From Aedoeadaptatus coli (GTDB taxonomy: Bacteria > Bacillota > Clostridia > Tissierellales > Peptoniphilaceae): a stretch of 64,000 nucleotides of DNA. Location: the NCBI RefSeq assembly GCF_900343085.1, contig NZ_OPYI01000008.1, positions 1 through 64,000 of the forward strand, given 5' to 3'. The notes beneath the pieces were generated by a model. It had not been told where the DNA came from. It saw only the letters and a list, made by a program, of their open reading frames with translations, and searched no databases. The position numbers and the translations under genes were made by a program. Below are positions 8,205 through 17,083 of the stretch, piece after piece. The stretch's first letter is position 1. The number at the start of each line of letters is the position of its first letter.

Positions 8205-8224
8205 ATTCAAGAGAAATTGAGACC

Positions 8225-8596
8225 TTGGAAAAAATAATTACTCAAAAACTTACTAGATGTCCTAAGGAATATGAGGGAAGAAGTCTTACTCAAATACAAA
8301 CAGGATGTCCTAAGAAGTATGAGGAGATACAACTTACTCAAAATGAAGGCAAATGTCCTAAGGAGTATGAGAGGAGAAATCTTACTCAAAAATTTAAAGA
8401 ATGTCCCAAGGAGTATGAAAGGAGGAACAAAGTGGACTTAGTAAAAAACGAACAGATGGCAGAAAGTTTAATAGCCATCTCAATTGTTGCCAAGAAGATA
8501 GCTAAGGAATTAATGCAACCAGAGAAAGGAGAAAAAGATGTCAAGAATAAAGCTACTAATGGAAATCAAAGAAGATGCAGAGAATCTTGCATCTAG
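8225..8596 (+). CDS. Repeat-containing protein with CPKEYE units
   Basis: From a TTG start the frame gives 123 residues: four 16-residue repeats (each with CPKEYE or CPKKYE) followed by a helical, charged C-terminal part (NEQMAESLIAISIVAKKIAK). A GTG at 8432 behind a perfect AGGAGG could start a 54-residue version containing only the C-terminal part. The pattern of mostly synonymous changes in the repeats favours translation of the whole, but the ribosome site of the TTG is weak. The one Cys per repeat could bind metal. No family recognised. Confidence 0.5.
   Translation: MEKIITQKLTRCPKEYEGRSLTQIQTGCPKKYEEIQLTQNEGKCPKEYERRNLTQKFKECPKEYERRNKVDLVKNEQMAESLIAISIVAKKIAKELMQPEKGEKDVKNKATNGNQRRCRESCI
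8237..8430 (+). repeat. Four tandem 48-bp repeats
   Basis: ACTCAAA recurs at 8240, 8288, 8336 and 8384, an exact 48-bp period. Each unit reads ACTCAAA-N11-TGTCCTAAG-GARTATGAG. Differences within the conserved block are mostly at third codon positions (CCT/CCC, GAA/GAG), which suggests that the 16-residue peptide TQxxxxCPKEYExxxL is translated. A fifth copy with identical spacing lies 41 kb away at 49448-49498. Confidence 0.8.
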
Positions 8597-8834
8597 TATA
8601 GGTGTCCTTCTAACAGCACTAGAAAGTGATGAGGAACTGCCTAAAGAAGAGAAGGCAAAACAAGAAGAAAAGACCTATGAGATTGAAGATGTTAGAAAGA
8701 TACTAGCCGACAAATCAAGATTAGGCCATACAGCTAAGATAAGAGAACTCTTAGAAAAGTATGGAGCTAAAAAGTTATCTGAGATTGATCCAAGTAACTA
8801 TAAGGACTTGGTAGCAGATGTGGAGAAGTTGTAA
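8538..8834 (+). CDS. Small phage early protein
   Basis: The 98-residue acidic protein is found commonly beside DUF2800 genes in Firmicute phages (sometimes labelled rrp5-like). The sequence is helical with an EEKAKQEEK linker and a C-terminal segment, DVRKILADKSRLGHTAKIRE, resembling small helical adaptors that read a 'vary one residue, link subunits' pattern. Its start overlaps the previous gene in another frame, with GGAG upstream, and its stop overlaps the DUF2800 start (TAATG). It probably works with the DUF2800 nuclease and DUF2815 protein in recombination or replication. Confidence 0.65.
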   Translation: MSRIKLLMEIKEDAENLASSIGVLLTALESDEELPKEEKAKQEEKTYEIEDVRKILADKSRLGHTAKIRELLEKYGAKKLSEIDPSNYKDLVADVEKL

Positions 8835-9952
8835 TGGGCGCTCATGCTATTTTATCAGCATCATCTTCTAATAGATGGATTCACTGTCCACCAAGCGTAA
8901 AGCTATCTCAAAAATATGAAGATGAAGTTAGTCCTTATGCACTTGAAGGTACCTCAGCTCATGCCTTAGCAGAATATAAACTAAAAAAGTTATTAGGCTT
9001 AGATGTAAAAGATCCAACAGAGGATTTAGATTTTTATGATGAAGAAATGGATGAGTTAACTGAAGGATATGCCTCATATGTAATAGAAGTAATAAGTAGT
9101 TATGAAAGCCCAGCCGTCTTTGTGGAAGAAAGACTTAACCTATCAGACTATGTTAAAGAGTCCTTTGGAACTGCTGACTGTGTAGTTGTTGGAGGAAAAG
9201 AACTTCATGTAATAGATCTAAAGTATGGTCAGGGAGTTTTAGTAGATGCTAAAGAAAACACACAACTCATGTTATATGGACTTGGTGCTCTGACTCTCTT
9301 CGATGGAATTTATGATATTGAGGAAGTAATTCTTCATATCTATCAACCAAGAAGATGCAATATCTCAACTTATGAAATTAAGAAGATAGAACTATATGAG
9401 TGGGGAGAAACCGTACGAGAGATAGCGGAGAAAGCATATAAAGGCGAGGGAGAATTCTCTTGTGGAGAATGGTGCATTTTCTGTAAAGCTAAGAATAAGT
9501 GTAGAAAAAGAGCGGAAGAAAACCTGAAACTAGCACAAGAAGAATTTACCCTGCCACCAGAACTATCTGATGATGAAATTGAAGAGATTTTACCAAGACT
9601 AGATGAGCTCGAACAATGGGTCAAAGACATCAAGGCTTACTCTTTAGAAAGAGCAATGAAAGGCCATAGATGGAAGGATCTAAAACTTGTCGAAGGTAGG
9701 TCTAATAGAAAATACCGAGATGAAGATGAAGTTGTAAAAAAAGTAAAAGAACTGGGATTCAATCCCTTTGAAGAAAAGTTACTTGGCATCACAGCTATGA
9801 CTAAGTTACTAGGTAAAAAAGTCTTTGATGAAAATATCAGCGACTTATTAGAAAAACCAAAAGGCAAACTTACCTTAGTGAACATTAATGATAAAAGAGA
9901 AGAAGTTGTAATTGAAAATGTGAAAGAAGAATTTGGAGTGGTTAAGGAATGA
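8834..9952 (+). CDS. DUF2800 family protein (PD-(D/E)XK nuclease-like)
   Basis: The 372-residue protein matches the DUF2800 phage family, related to Cas4/RecB-type nucleases. HAILSASSSNRWIHCPPS at the N-terminus is characteristic. HVIDLKYGQG (about residue 126-135) carries the D and K of the nuclease core, and the cysteines around CGEWCIFCKAKNKC (about 209-222) with the N-terminal Cys could hold an iron-sulfur cluster. It probably acts as an exonuclease in phage recombination with the downstream DUF2815 ssDNA-binding protein. Its stop overlaps the next start (ATGA). Confidence 0.8.
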   Translation: MGAHAILSASSSNRWIHCPPSVKLSQKYEDEVSPYALEGTSAHALAEYKLKKLLGLDVKDPTEDLDFYDEEMDELTEGYASYVIEVISSYESPAVFVEERLNLSDYVKESFGTADCVVVGGKELHVIDLKYGQGVLVDAKENTQLMLYGLGALTLFDGIYDIEEVILHIYQPRRCNISTYEIKKIELYEWGETVREIAEKAYKGEGEFSCGEWCIFCKAKNKCRKRAEENLKLAQEEFTLPPELSDDEIEEILPRLDELEQWVKDIKAYSLERAMKGHRWKDLKLVEGRSNRKYRDEDEVVKKVKELGFNPFEEKLLGITAMTKLLGKKVFDENISDLLEKPKGKLTLVNINDKREEVVIENVKEEFGVVKE

Positions 9953-10446
9953 AAAAAATACCACTTACAAAAGGATTTTATGCATTAGTTGACGATGAAG
10001 ATTACAAAGAACTATCAAAATATAAGTGGTTTGCCAGCGGTCATCCAGGTCAGTTATATGCCTGTAGACACAATCCAGAGAATAAATCTCGCCATATTAG
10101 AATGCATAGGCAAATTCTAAATGCTCCAGAGAATATGGAAGTAGATCATATAAATCTGAATAGATTAGATAATAGACGATCTAATTTGAGGCTAGCAACT
10201 AGACAAGAAAATTCTTTTAATAGAAAAAAGTTTAACATGAAATCTCACTCTAGATATAAGGGAGTTACTTTTCATATTAGAGATAGATGTTGGCAAGCGT
10301 GCATCAGAATAAATGAAAAGCATATTTATTTAGGCAGTTTTGATAAAGAAGTAGACGCTGCAATGGCGTACAACGAAGCGGCAAAAAAGTATCATGGTAG
10401 ATTTGCAAAATTAAATATAATTCAGGAGGAAAATTATGCAAAATAA
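9949..10446 (+). CDS. HNH-AP2 homing-type endonuclease
   Basis: The 165-residue protein has an HNH nuclease core (HRQILN then EVDHINLNRLDNRRSNLR, about residues 52-82) and a C-terminal AP2-like DNA-binding domain (YKGVTFHIRDRCWQA with YLGSF, about 102-150). Such free-standing endonucleases move between phage genomes by cutting intron-less or gene-less alleles. It is inserted tightly between DUF2800 and DUF2815, overlapping both, with the ribosome site of the next gene in its own 3' end. That compact fit suggests long co-evolution. Confidence 0.8.
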   Translation: MKKIPLTKGFYALVDDEDYKELSKYKWFASGHPGQLYACRHNPENKSRHIRMHRQILNAPENMEVDHINLNRLDNRRSNLRLATRQENSFNRKKFNMKSHSRYKGVTFHIRDRCWQACIRINEKHIYLGSFDKEVDAAMAYNEAAKKYHGRFAKLNIIQEENYAK

Positions 10447-10981
10447 AACAAAAGTAATTACTGGAGAAGTTAGATTATCATATTTTAATGGTTGGGAACC
10501 AAAGTCAATCAATGGTGGTAAAGAAAGGTATTCAGTATCTGTCATTATCCCAAAGAGCGACCAAAAGACAATTGAGAAGATTGAAAAGGCAGTAGATGCT
10601 GCTATTGATGAAGGACTTTCTAAATTCAATGGGAAAAAACCTAATAAGAAAGCTATCAAACTTCCATTAAGAGATGGTGACACAGAAAAAGATGATGAGG
10701 CTTATGCTGATGCATACTTCTTAAATGCTAACTCTATGACAGCACCTCAAATTGTAGATAGAAACGTAGAACCTATTCTTGATAGAAGTGAAGTCTACTC
10801 AGGAGTTTATGCAAGGGTATCTCTTAACTTCTATGCCTACAATGTAAATGGCAATAAGGGCGTAGCGGTTGGGCTAGGGAATATTCAAAAACTAAGAGAT
10901 GGACAACCTCTAGGAAATAGGTCTAATGCAGCAGATGACTTCGATGCTATGGACGATGATGATGAAGATTTCTTAGCATAG
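10436..10981 (+). CDS. DUF2815 family ssDNA-binding-like protein
   Basis: This 181-residue protein belongs to DUF2815, a phage family thought to bind single-stranded DNA in a way similar to T7 gp2.5. Its N-terminus (VITGEVRLSYFNGWEPKSI) and the acidic C-terminal tail DAMDDDDEDFLA fit ssDNA-binding proteins that use acidic tails to contact replication partners. It starts inside the 3' end of the HNH-AP2 gene with GGAGG. Its place between DUF2800 and polA suggests a role at the phage replication fork or in recombination. Confidence 0.75.
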   Translation: MQNKTKVITGEVRLSYFNGWEPKSINGGKERYSVSVIIPKSDQKTIEKIEKAVDAAIDEGLSKFNGKKPNKKAIKLPLRDGDTEKDDEAYADAYFLNANSMTAPQIVDRNVEPILDRSEVYSGVYARVSLNFYAYNVNGNKGVAVGLGNIQKLRDGQPLGNRSNAADDFDAMDDDDEDFLA

Positions 10982-10990
10982 GAGGTAGAA

Positions 10991-11191
10991 ATGGACTATT
11001 TAATTACAGCAATAGTTTTAGCTATTTGGTCCTTTTTATGGTATAAGCTTGGATTTTTACAAGCTCAGTTAAAAGAACTAGATAGAGATATCAGAAAAAT
11101 AGAAAAACAAATAAAAGAAGATAGAAAAAATAATTTAGCAGAATTAACAAAGCTTAGTGATAGCTATGAAGAGATTGTCCATAGATCTTGA
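10991..11191 (+). CDS. Small membrane-anchored coiled-coil protein
   Basis: The 66-residue protein has one N-terminal membrane segment (ITAIVLAIWSFLWYKLGFL) followed by a heptad-like helix rich in Lys and Glu. The ribosome site AGGAGG is strong. Its 3' end overlaps the start of the polymerase gene by up to 35 bp, so the two are coupled. No known family. It might tether replication to the membrane (guess). Confidence 0.6.
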   Translation: MDYLITAIVLAIWSFLWYKLGFLQAQLKELDRDIRKIEKQIKEDRKNNLAELTKLSDSYEEIVHRS

Positions 11192-14024
11192 GACCTATTC
11201 TTCAGTTGACTTAGGCAAAAGTGGTGTATACAAATATGCCGAGAGTGAGGATTTTGAAATCCTCCTCTTTGCCTATTCTATTGATGATGGAGAAGTTAAG
11301 GTAGTAGATTTGGCAAGTGGAGAGGTTATTCCTGAAGAAATATTATCAGCACTTAGTGATAAGAGTATAGAGAAGTGGGCCTTTAATGCGAACTTTGAAA
11401 GGGTGTGTCTATCTAGGTTTTTAGGTAAGAGACTAAAACCTCAAGGTTGGTATTGCACCATGATTTGGTCAGCCTATATAGGGTTACCTCTATCCCTTGA
11501 AAAAGTAGGAGAAGTTTTAAAACTAGATAAGCAAAAGATGAATGAAGGCAAGGCTCTTATAAGATATTTTTCTATTCCATGTAAACCAACTAAAACCAAT
11601 GGTATGAGGACAAGAAATCTACCCCATCACGATTTAGAAAAGTGGTCTACCTTTAAGGAATATAACCAAAGAGATGTGGAAACCGAAATGGCAATTAAGA
11701 AAAAGCTATCAGCCTTTCCAATGCCTCATTCAGAATGGGAAAACTACTGGATAGACCAAAACATCAACGATAGAGGAATCTTAATTGATGAAGTTTTAGT
11801 TGATTCAGCTATTAAATTTGATGAGATATTACGAGAAGAAAATATGGACAGAGCCATAGAACTAACTGGTCTTGAGAATCCAAATTCTCCCTTACAGCTT
11901 AAAGAATGGCTAAATAAAAAAGGCTTAGAGATAGATTCCTTAGCTAAAAAAGATGTAGAGTCTGCTCTTAAAAATACTGAGGGAGATATAAAAGAAGTAT
12001 TGGAACTTAGACAAGAATTATCTAAGTCTTCAGTTAGGAAATATGATGCTATGAAAAATGTAAAGGGAAAAGACAAACGTGTGAGAGGGCTCCTTCAATT
12101 TTATGGGGCAAATCGTACAGGAAGATATTGTTTAACTGGAGATCACGAAGTTTTAACTGATAAAGGCTGGGTTAGACTTGATAAATGGAATGGAGGGAAC
12201 ATTGCTTGTTGGAATACCATAGGAGAAAAAATATCTTTTCAAAAGTCTGAAATGGTTAAGTTTCCATTCAGTGGACAAATGGTTTTCTATGAAGATAAAA
12301 GAATATCTCAAATAAGCACAACTGAACACAAGATGTATTTTAAAAATCATTATAAGAGTGAGTGGAGAGTTGGAGAAATATCCGAGATGCTAAATTATGC
12401 ACATCCAGCTATTCCATTTACTGGATATAGACAAGTTCAGTCAAATTTAGATCATATTCAGCTTAGAGTTCTTATTATGATTCAAGCGGATGGACATTAT
12501 ACTGCAGAAGGAAATATAAAACTTTCTTTTTCAAAACTTAGAAAAGTTGAAAGATGTAAAAGTCTTTTGAGAAAAGCAGAAATTTGCTTTAATTTGAAAG
12601 AATACATGGATAAGTCAAAGAAAAGATATGTTTTTACTATCTACTCTAGACACCTACCTTTGTGGCTTAGAATGTTTGAAAACAAAACATTTGACACATG
12701 GCTATTTGATGAAAGTGCAGACGTGTTCTTTGATGAACTTGTTCATTGGGACGGATATCAAAGTGCTAAAAACAGCATTCAGTATTCTACAGTAAATAGG
12801 AAAAATGCAGATATAATACAGGCCTTTGCTCATCTAAGTGGTAGAGCATGTCAAATGAGTATAAAGAAAAGATCGCAAGTTCATAACAATTGGCAAGATG
12901 CATATATATTAGACATTTGGTTAAGACCTAAAAACGCACATCAAATACAAAGAAAAGCAAAGAAAATAGACTATACGGGAATGGTCTACTGTGCTATGAC
13001 TCCAACAGGTTTCTTTTTAGTGAGGAGAAATGGAAGAGTATGGGTTACAGGAAATTCAGGACGTCTTATCCAGGTACAAAATTTGAGGAGAAATAACCTA
13101 CAAGATTTAGACCTTGCAAGAAGTCTTGTAAGAAATAAAGAATACGAAAGCTTAGAAATGCTTTATGACTCACCATCCGATGTGTTATCCCAACTGATAA
13201 GAACAGCCTTTATTCCAAAAGAGGGATGCCGATTTATAGTTTCCGATTTTTCAGCAATTGAAGCAAGAGTTCTAGCTTGGCTTGCGGGAGAAGACTGGGT
13301 GCTTAATGCCTTTAAAAATGGAGAAGATATCTACTGCTCTACAGCAAGTCAGATGTTTGGTGTGCCTGTTGTAAAACATGGAGTAAATGGAGACTTAAGA
13401 CAAAAAGGTAAGGTAGCAACGCTTGCTTGTGGTTATGGTGGCTCTGTGGGAGCGCTTAAGGCTATGGGTGCTATAGAAATGGGGCTATCTGAAGATGAAC
13501 TTCAATCAATAGTTGATTCCTGGCGAGAGGCTAATCCAAATATAGTGAGTCTTTGGTGGGACATAGATGCAGTCGTAAAAAGAGTTGTAAAGACTAGAAT
13601 TAAAGAAAAATATAAGAATTTAGTTATTAGCTATGAGAAAGGCATCCTTTTCATAGAACTTCCTTCAAAAAGAAGATTAGCTTATCCAAAGGCAAAAATA
13701 GGAACGAATCGATTTGGTGGAGAATCAGTAGTCTATGAGGGAATCGTAGTAGGAAATAAATGGGACAAGATTGAATCCTATGGTGGAAAATTTGTAGAGA
13801 ATATAGTTCAAGCCATCGCAAGAGATATTTTAGCTGAGGCTTTGATGAGACTTGAGGAAAAAGGATTTAATATCGTCATGCATATTCATGACGAAGTTGT
13901 TATAGAAAGTGATTCATCTAGCATAGAAGAAATAAATGAAATCATGTCCATAGTTCCTAGCTGGGCACCTGGACTTATCTTAGATGCAGATGGATTTGAA
14001 AGTGAATTTTATAAAAAAGACTAA
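11157..14024 (+). CDS. Phage DNA polymerase I (family A) with intein
   Basis: The 955-residue precursor is a family A polymerase interrupted by a 309-residue intein. The N-terminus (LSIDLETYSS) is a 3'-5' exonuclease domain with the DE pair. After splicing the halves join as RTGRY/SGRLIQVQNL, the conserved template-binding motif. The polymerase motifs are motif A VSDFSAIEARV (about residue 694), motif B RQKGKVATLACGYG (about 745) and motif C HIHDEV (about 908). The frame starts with GTG at 11157; ATG at 11166 is an equally likely start. The mature enzyme would be about 646 residues, normal for this phage family. Confidence 0.88.
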   Translation: MIAMKRLSIDLETYSSVDLGKSGVYKYAESEDFEILLFAYSIDDGEVKVVDLASGEVIPEEILSALSDKSIEKWAFNANFERVCLSRFLGKRLKPQGWYCTMIWSAYIGLPLSLEKVGEVLKLDKQKMNEGKALIRYFSIPCKPTKTNGMRTRNLPHHDLEKWSTFKEYNQRDVETEMAIKKKLSAFPMPHSEWENYWIDQNINDRGILIDEVLVDSAIKFDEILREENMDRAIELTGLENPNSPLQLKEWLNKKGLEIDSLAKKDVESALKNTEGDIKEVLELRQELSKSSVRKYDAMKNVKGKDKRVRGLLQFYGANRTGRYCLTGDHEVLTDKGWVRLDKWNGGNIACWNTIGEKISFQKSEMVKFPFSGQMVFYEDKRISQISTTEHKMYFKNHYKSEWRVGEISEMLNYAHPAIPFTGYRQVQSNLDHIQLRVLIMIQADGHYTAEGNIKLSFSKLRKVERCKSLLRKAEICFNLKEYMDKSKKRYVFTIYSRHLPLWLRMFENKTFDTWLFDESADVFFDELVHWDGYQSAKNSIQYSTVNRKNADIIQAFAHLSGRACQMSIKKRSQVHNNWQDAYILDIWLRPKNAHQIQRKAKKIDYTGMVYCAMTPTGFFLVRRNGRVWVTGNSGRLIQVQNLRRNNLQDLDLARSLVRNKEYESLEMLYDSPSDVLSQLIRTAFIPKEGCRFIVSDFSAIEARVLAWLAGEDWVLNAFKNGEDIYCSTASQMFGVPVVKHGVNGDLRQKGKVATLACGYGGSVGALKAMGAIEMGLSEDELQSIVDSWREANPNIVSLWWDIDAVVKRVVKTRIKEKYKNLVISYEKGILFIELPSKRRLAYPKAKIGTNRFGGESVVYEGIVVGNKWDKIESYGGKFVENIVQAIARDILAEALMRLEEKGFNIVMHIHDEVVIESDSSSIEEINEIMSIVPSWAPGLILDADGFESEFYKKD
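12129..13055 (+). other. Intein with LAGLIDADG-type endonuclease in DNA polymerase
   Basis: The insertion begins with Cys at residue 325 (CLTGDHEVLTDKGW, block A) and contains a block B-like STTEHKM. It ends with FFLVRRNGRVWVTGN (blocks F/G; residue 633), followed by Ser as first C-extein residue. The penultimate residue is Gly instead of the usual His. A central domain has LAGLIDADG-like helices: VLIMIQADGHY and FFDELVHWDGY, so a homing endonuclease is probably present. The frame is open throughout and the length (309) is normal. Confidence 0.9.
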
Positions 14025-14037
14025 TGGAGGGTTATTC

Positions 14038-14238
14038 ATGTTTTATGTTAAAGAAAAAATAAATGATGCCATGGAAGTAAGCATTGAAATAAATGATGAG
14101 AATGTATTTTGCACCTGTCCAAAGTGTGGAAAAGAAGTTCGAGTCGATTTAGTTGAAGTATTGGAAGAGGGAGATTTAGTTTCTACCCAAGTTTGCTGTA
14201 ATACTTGTAGTGAAACAATGAGTGGTATTTATGAATAA
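14038..14238 (+). CDS. Small zinc-ribbon protein
   Basis: The 66-residue protein has two CxxC pairs (CPKC near residues 28-31 and CNTC near 56-59) separated by an acidic strand. Start ATG 14038 is chosen because of GGAGG 7 bp upstream; a longer frame from 13984 overlaps polA and has no ribosome site. Similar small zinc ribbons accompany phage replication genes. Function unknown. Confidence 0.65.
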   Translation: MFYVKEKINDAMEVSIEINDENVFCTCPKCGKEVRVDLVEVLEEGDLVSTQVCCNTCSETMSGIYE

Positions 14239-14617
14239 GGAACTATACAACGGGAGTGGGTGCAAGGACCCCACTCCTTATCAAGCAATTAAAAATGCAG
14301 AGAAGAGATACTATCCCCTGGTATATATCTGCAGTCCATTTTCTGGAGATGTAGAAAATAATGTAATCAAGGCACAGAAGTATTCTCGCTATGCTTTAGA
14401 TGAAGGAAATATTCCCATCGCACCACATCTTTTATTTCCTCAGTTTATGAGTGATGAAAGTGAGAGAAGACTTGCCATGCATTTTAATTATGTCCTTCTT
14501 GGAAAATGTGAAGAAGTATGGGTCTTTGGTGACAAGATAAGTCCTGGAATGGCTGAAGAAATAAAGATTGCTGAGAAGAGAAAAATGAAGATTCGCTATA
14601 TAAAGGAGGTATCCTAA
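14231..14617 (+). CDS. DUF4406 family protein
   Basis: The roughly 128-residue protein matches DUF4406, related in fold to nucleoside 2-deoxyribosyltransferases. YICSPFSGD (about residue 28) and the FGDKISPGMAEEI segment are the family's substrate-binding regions. A nucleotide-related role in phage DNA metabolism is plausible but unproven. It overlaps the zinc-ribbon gene by a few bases; GTG 14222 is an alternative start. It is followed without a gap by the primase gene. Confidence 0.75.
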   Translation: MNKELYNGSGCKDPTPYQAIKNAEKRYYPLVYICSPFSGDVENNVIKAQKYSRYALDEGNIPIAPHLLFPQFMSDESERRLAMHFNYVLLGKCEEVWVFGDKISPGMAEEIKIAEKRKMKIRYIKEVS

Positions 14618-16819
14618 TTGAAAATATACACCTCGAATTTAATAGGAGTGGAGTCAAATTGTGTTTATCTAAATGAGATGGATGCAGTAGATGTTAGGTC
14701 ATTTGAGGAAGCAGCAAGTTTTGACCATGTAATGGCTAAGTATAAAAATTCCTACAGGTCCAACGATAATTTTATAGAGTCAGAATGTGTTCCCATGGAT
14801 ATAGACAACGACCATTCAGAAAATCCAGATGATTGGATTTCAGCTAATGATTTAAAGAGAATATTTGATGGAGTTAAATTTGCCATAGTTTACAGCAGAA
14901 ACCATAGAAAAGAAAAAAATGGAAAAGCTGCAAGACCAAGAATGCACATATATTTTCCAATTCCTAAGATCACAAATTTAGCTGAATATGTAGGAATAAA
15001 AGAAAGCTTGGCGGAGGCTTATACTTTCTTTGATGGAAATGCCTTAGATGGAGCGAGATTTTTCTTTGGAGTTAAGAATCCTGCCGTTGAAATAGTTAGG
15101 GGAAGGAAATATATAACTGATATTCTAAAAGATGACTTTGAGGATTTTGATAATTCTCAAGACTTGATTCAGCAAGGCTCTAGAAATTCAACTATGAACC
15201 ATTTTGCTGGTAGGATTTTAATTCGATATGGAAATACAGATGAGGCAAGAGAACTATTCGATAAAAAAGCCAGCCTTTGTTCTCCACCACTAGAAGATGA
15301 GGAGTTAGAACAAATATGGAAGTCAGCTTGTAAGTTTTATAAAAAGGTGGCGGCGAGTGAAGATTATGTACCACCTGAAGAATACAATGAAAGGTATGAG
15401 GAATATAAGCCTGAGAAACTTACAGATATAGCAATGGCTGAAATCTTTACTAAGCACAACAAAGGTAAAGCTATCTACACCATATCTCAAGGCTGGCTTT
15501 ATTGGACGGGCAAGAAGTGGGAAGATTCTGAGCTAAAAGTAATGAGTCTTTATATGGAGACTGCCAAAAAAGTTTTAGAAAACGCAAGCATTGAATTTAA
15601 AGAGACCTATCAAGAATTAGCAGATGCAGAAATGATGGGAAATAAGGAAGAAAAAGTACAAGCAAAGTTAAAAGTAAATACTGCAAAAGCCTATCTTAAT
15701 TTTGCTAAAAAGATGAACGACCACGGAAAAGTATCTGGAATATTAAAACTAGCCAAGTCTTTGTTAGAAGTTAAAAATGAAAAACTTGATGCAGATGCTT
15801 TTATTTTAAATACACCTGTTGGAGTTATTGATTTAAAAACAAGTGAAATAAAAGAGCATGACCCGTCTTACTATTGCACGAAGATTACTGCCCTAGCTCC
15901 AAGTAAGGATAATATGGATATGTGGATAGATACTTTAAGGGATGTAACTGGTGGAGATGATGAGTTTATTAATTTCTTAAAGTTCCATGCAGGGTCTACA
16001 TTAATAGGTCATGTTTATGAAGAAGCACTCCTTATAGCTTACGGAGATGGAGGAAATGGAAAGTCTACTGTTTTTAATTCAGAGGCTCACGTTCTTGGAG
16101 ACTATGCAGGTAAAATCCCAGCTGAGTCTTTAACAACAAGAGCAAAGAATGTGAAGGTTGATCTTGCAGAGTTATGTGGTAAGAGATTTATTCTAGCCTC
16201 TGAAACAGAAGAGGGTCAAAGACTGTCAAGTTCTATGTTAAAGCAGATAGCAAGTGTTGATGATATTTCAGCAGAAAGAAAATACTATGCACCCTTTTCA
16301 TTTACGCCAACACATTCTACTATTCTCTATACAAACCATCTACCAAAGGTGGGCTCTAATGATCGAGGAACCTGGAGAAGAATTGTGGTGGCTCCATTTT
16401 CTATTGCCATTAAAAATCCTAAGACAGACTATATAGATAAGCTTATAGAAAAAGCAGGAGGAGCAATTCTACAGTGGATGATTGAAGGAGCAAAAGAATA
16501 TATAGATGCAGGCTTTAAATATCCAAAATGTAATGTCGTAGATGATGCTAAAAGTTCATATAAAGAAGAAAATGACTGGATAAACCATTTTATTTCAGAT
16601 AAATGCATAAAAGGAACAAATTATAAAGAAATGAGTGCAAGGTTATATCAAGTTTATCGTGAGTGGGCTGGTTCAAATGGAGAATATATTAGAAACAATA
16701 GAGATTTTTCACGAGCCCTTATAGCAGAAGGTTATGAAAAGAAAAGGACAAATAGGGGAATTGAATGGGGTGGTATAACCATCAATGATTTAATGGAGTC
16801 GGAAGACGACTTTTTATAA
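14618..16819 (+). CDS. Phage primase-helicase (D5/P4 family)
   Basis: The 733-residue protein starts with TTG behind AAGGAGG. The N-terminal third is a primase-like domain (MDIDNDHSENPDDW near residue 60 carries acidic residues), followed by a D5_N linker and a superfamily 3 helicase. The Walker A is GDGGNGKST (about residue 472) and Walker B and sensor regions follow (FILASETEEG, TILYTNH). The C-terminus has a winged-helix D5 cap. It would prime and unwind DNA at the phage origin, with PolA as polymerase and the SNF2 and VRR-NUC proteins downstream. Confidence 0.85.
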   Translation: MKIYTSNLIGVESNCVYLNEMDAVDVRSFEEAASFDHVMAKYKNSYRSNDNFIESECVPMDIDNDHSENPDDWISANDLKRIFDGVKFAIVYSRNHRKEKNGKAARPRMHIYFPIPKITNLAEYVGIKESLAEAYTFFDGNALDGARFFFGVKNPAVEIVRGRKYITDILKDDFEDFDNSQDLIQQGSRNSTMNHFAGRILIRYGNTDEARELFDKKASLCSPPLEDEELEQIWKSACKFYKKVAASEDYVPPEEYNERYEEYKPEKLTDIAMAEIFTKHNKGKAIYTISQGWLYWTGKKWEDSELKVMSLYMETAKKVLENASIEFKETYQELADAEMMGNKEEKVQAKLKVNTAKAYLNFAKKMNDHGKVSGILKLAKSLLEVKNEKLDADAFILNTPVGVIDLKTSEIKEHDPSYYCTKITALAPSKDNMDMWIDTLRDVTGGDDEFINFLKFHAGSTLIGHVYEEALLIAYGDGGNGKSTVFNSEAHVLGDYAGKIPAESLTTRAKNVKVDLAELCGKRFILASETEEGQRLSSSMLKQIASVDDISAERKYYAPFSFTPTHSTILYTNHLPKVGSNDRGTWRRIVVAPFSIAIKNPKTDYIDKLIEKAGGAILQWMIEGAKEYIDAGFKYPKCNVVDDAKSSYKEENDWINHFISDKCIKGTNYKEMSARLYQVYREWAGSNGEYIRNNRDFSRALIAEGYEKKRTNRGIEWGGITINDLMESEDDFL

Positions 16820-17083
16820 ATGCATCTTAGTGTAGCATTTATAGGCTAAATAAAGATGATTGCATAGAAAAAAGTTTTTCTTAATTAATGAAAAGTGCAT
16901 ACACTAAACTACAAAAAGACATGACTATTTACACTTGACTTAACACTGAAATGGCTTAATATACGCATTTTGTATGGTGTGAATAGTCATAGCCTACTTT
17001 CTTTTATATATTATTTTTATTCTCTCGTGTAAAAGGTTTATATATAGCTACACTATACAACACTTTAGAAAAATGGAGGATTT
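16820..17083 (+). other. Non-coding stretch with inverted repeats (candidate origin)
   Basis: This 264-bp AT-rich gap in the replication module has no gene. It begins with the inverted repeat TATAAATGC/GCATTTATA. The main feature is a 14-bp arm ATGACTATTTACAC (16921-16934) matched by GTGTGAATAGTCAT (16977-16990), one mismatch, around a 42-bp centre. The centre contains a possible promoter TTGACT (16935) -16 bp- TAATAT (16957). It could be a replication origin, an operator or a structured leader. Confidence 0.5.

Noticed and set aside
8237..8430. CRISPR array
   Set aside because: Units are 48 bp with no separate unique spacers of CRISPR length, the frame is open throughout and there are no cas genes.
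11157..14024. DNA polymerase gene disrupted by an insertion
   Set aside because: The insertion is in frame, begins with Cys and ends with Asn before Ser, and the exteins join into a perfect polymerase motif, so it is an intein rather than a disruption.
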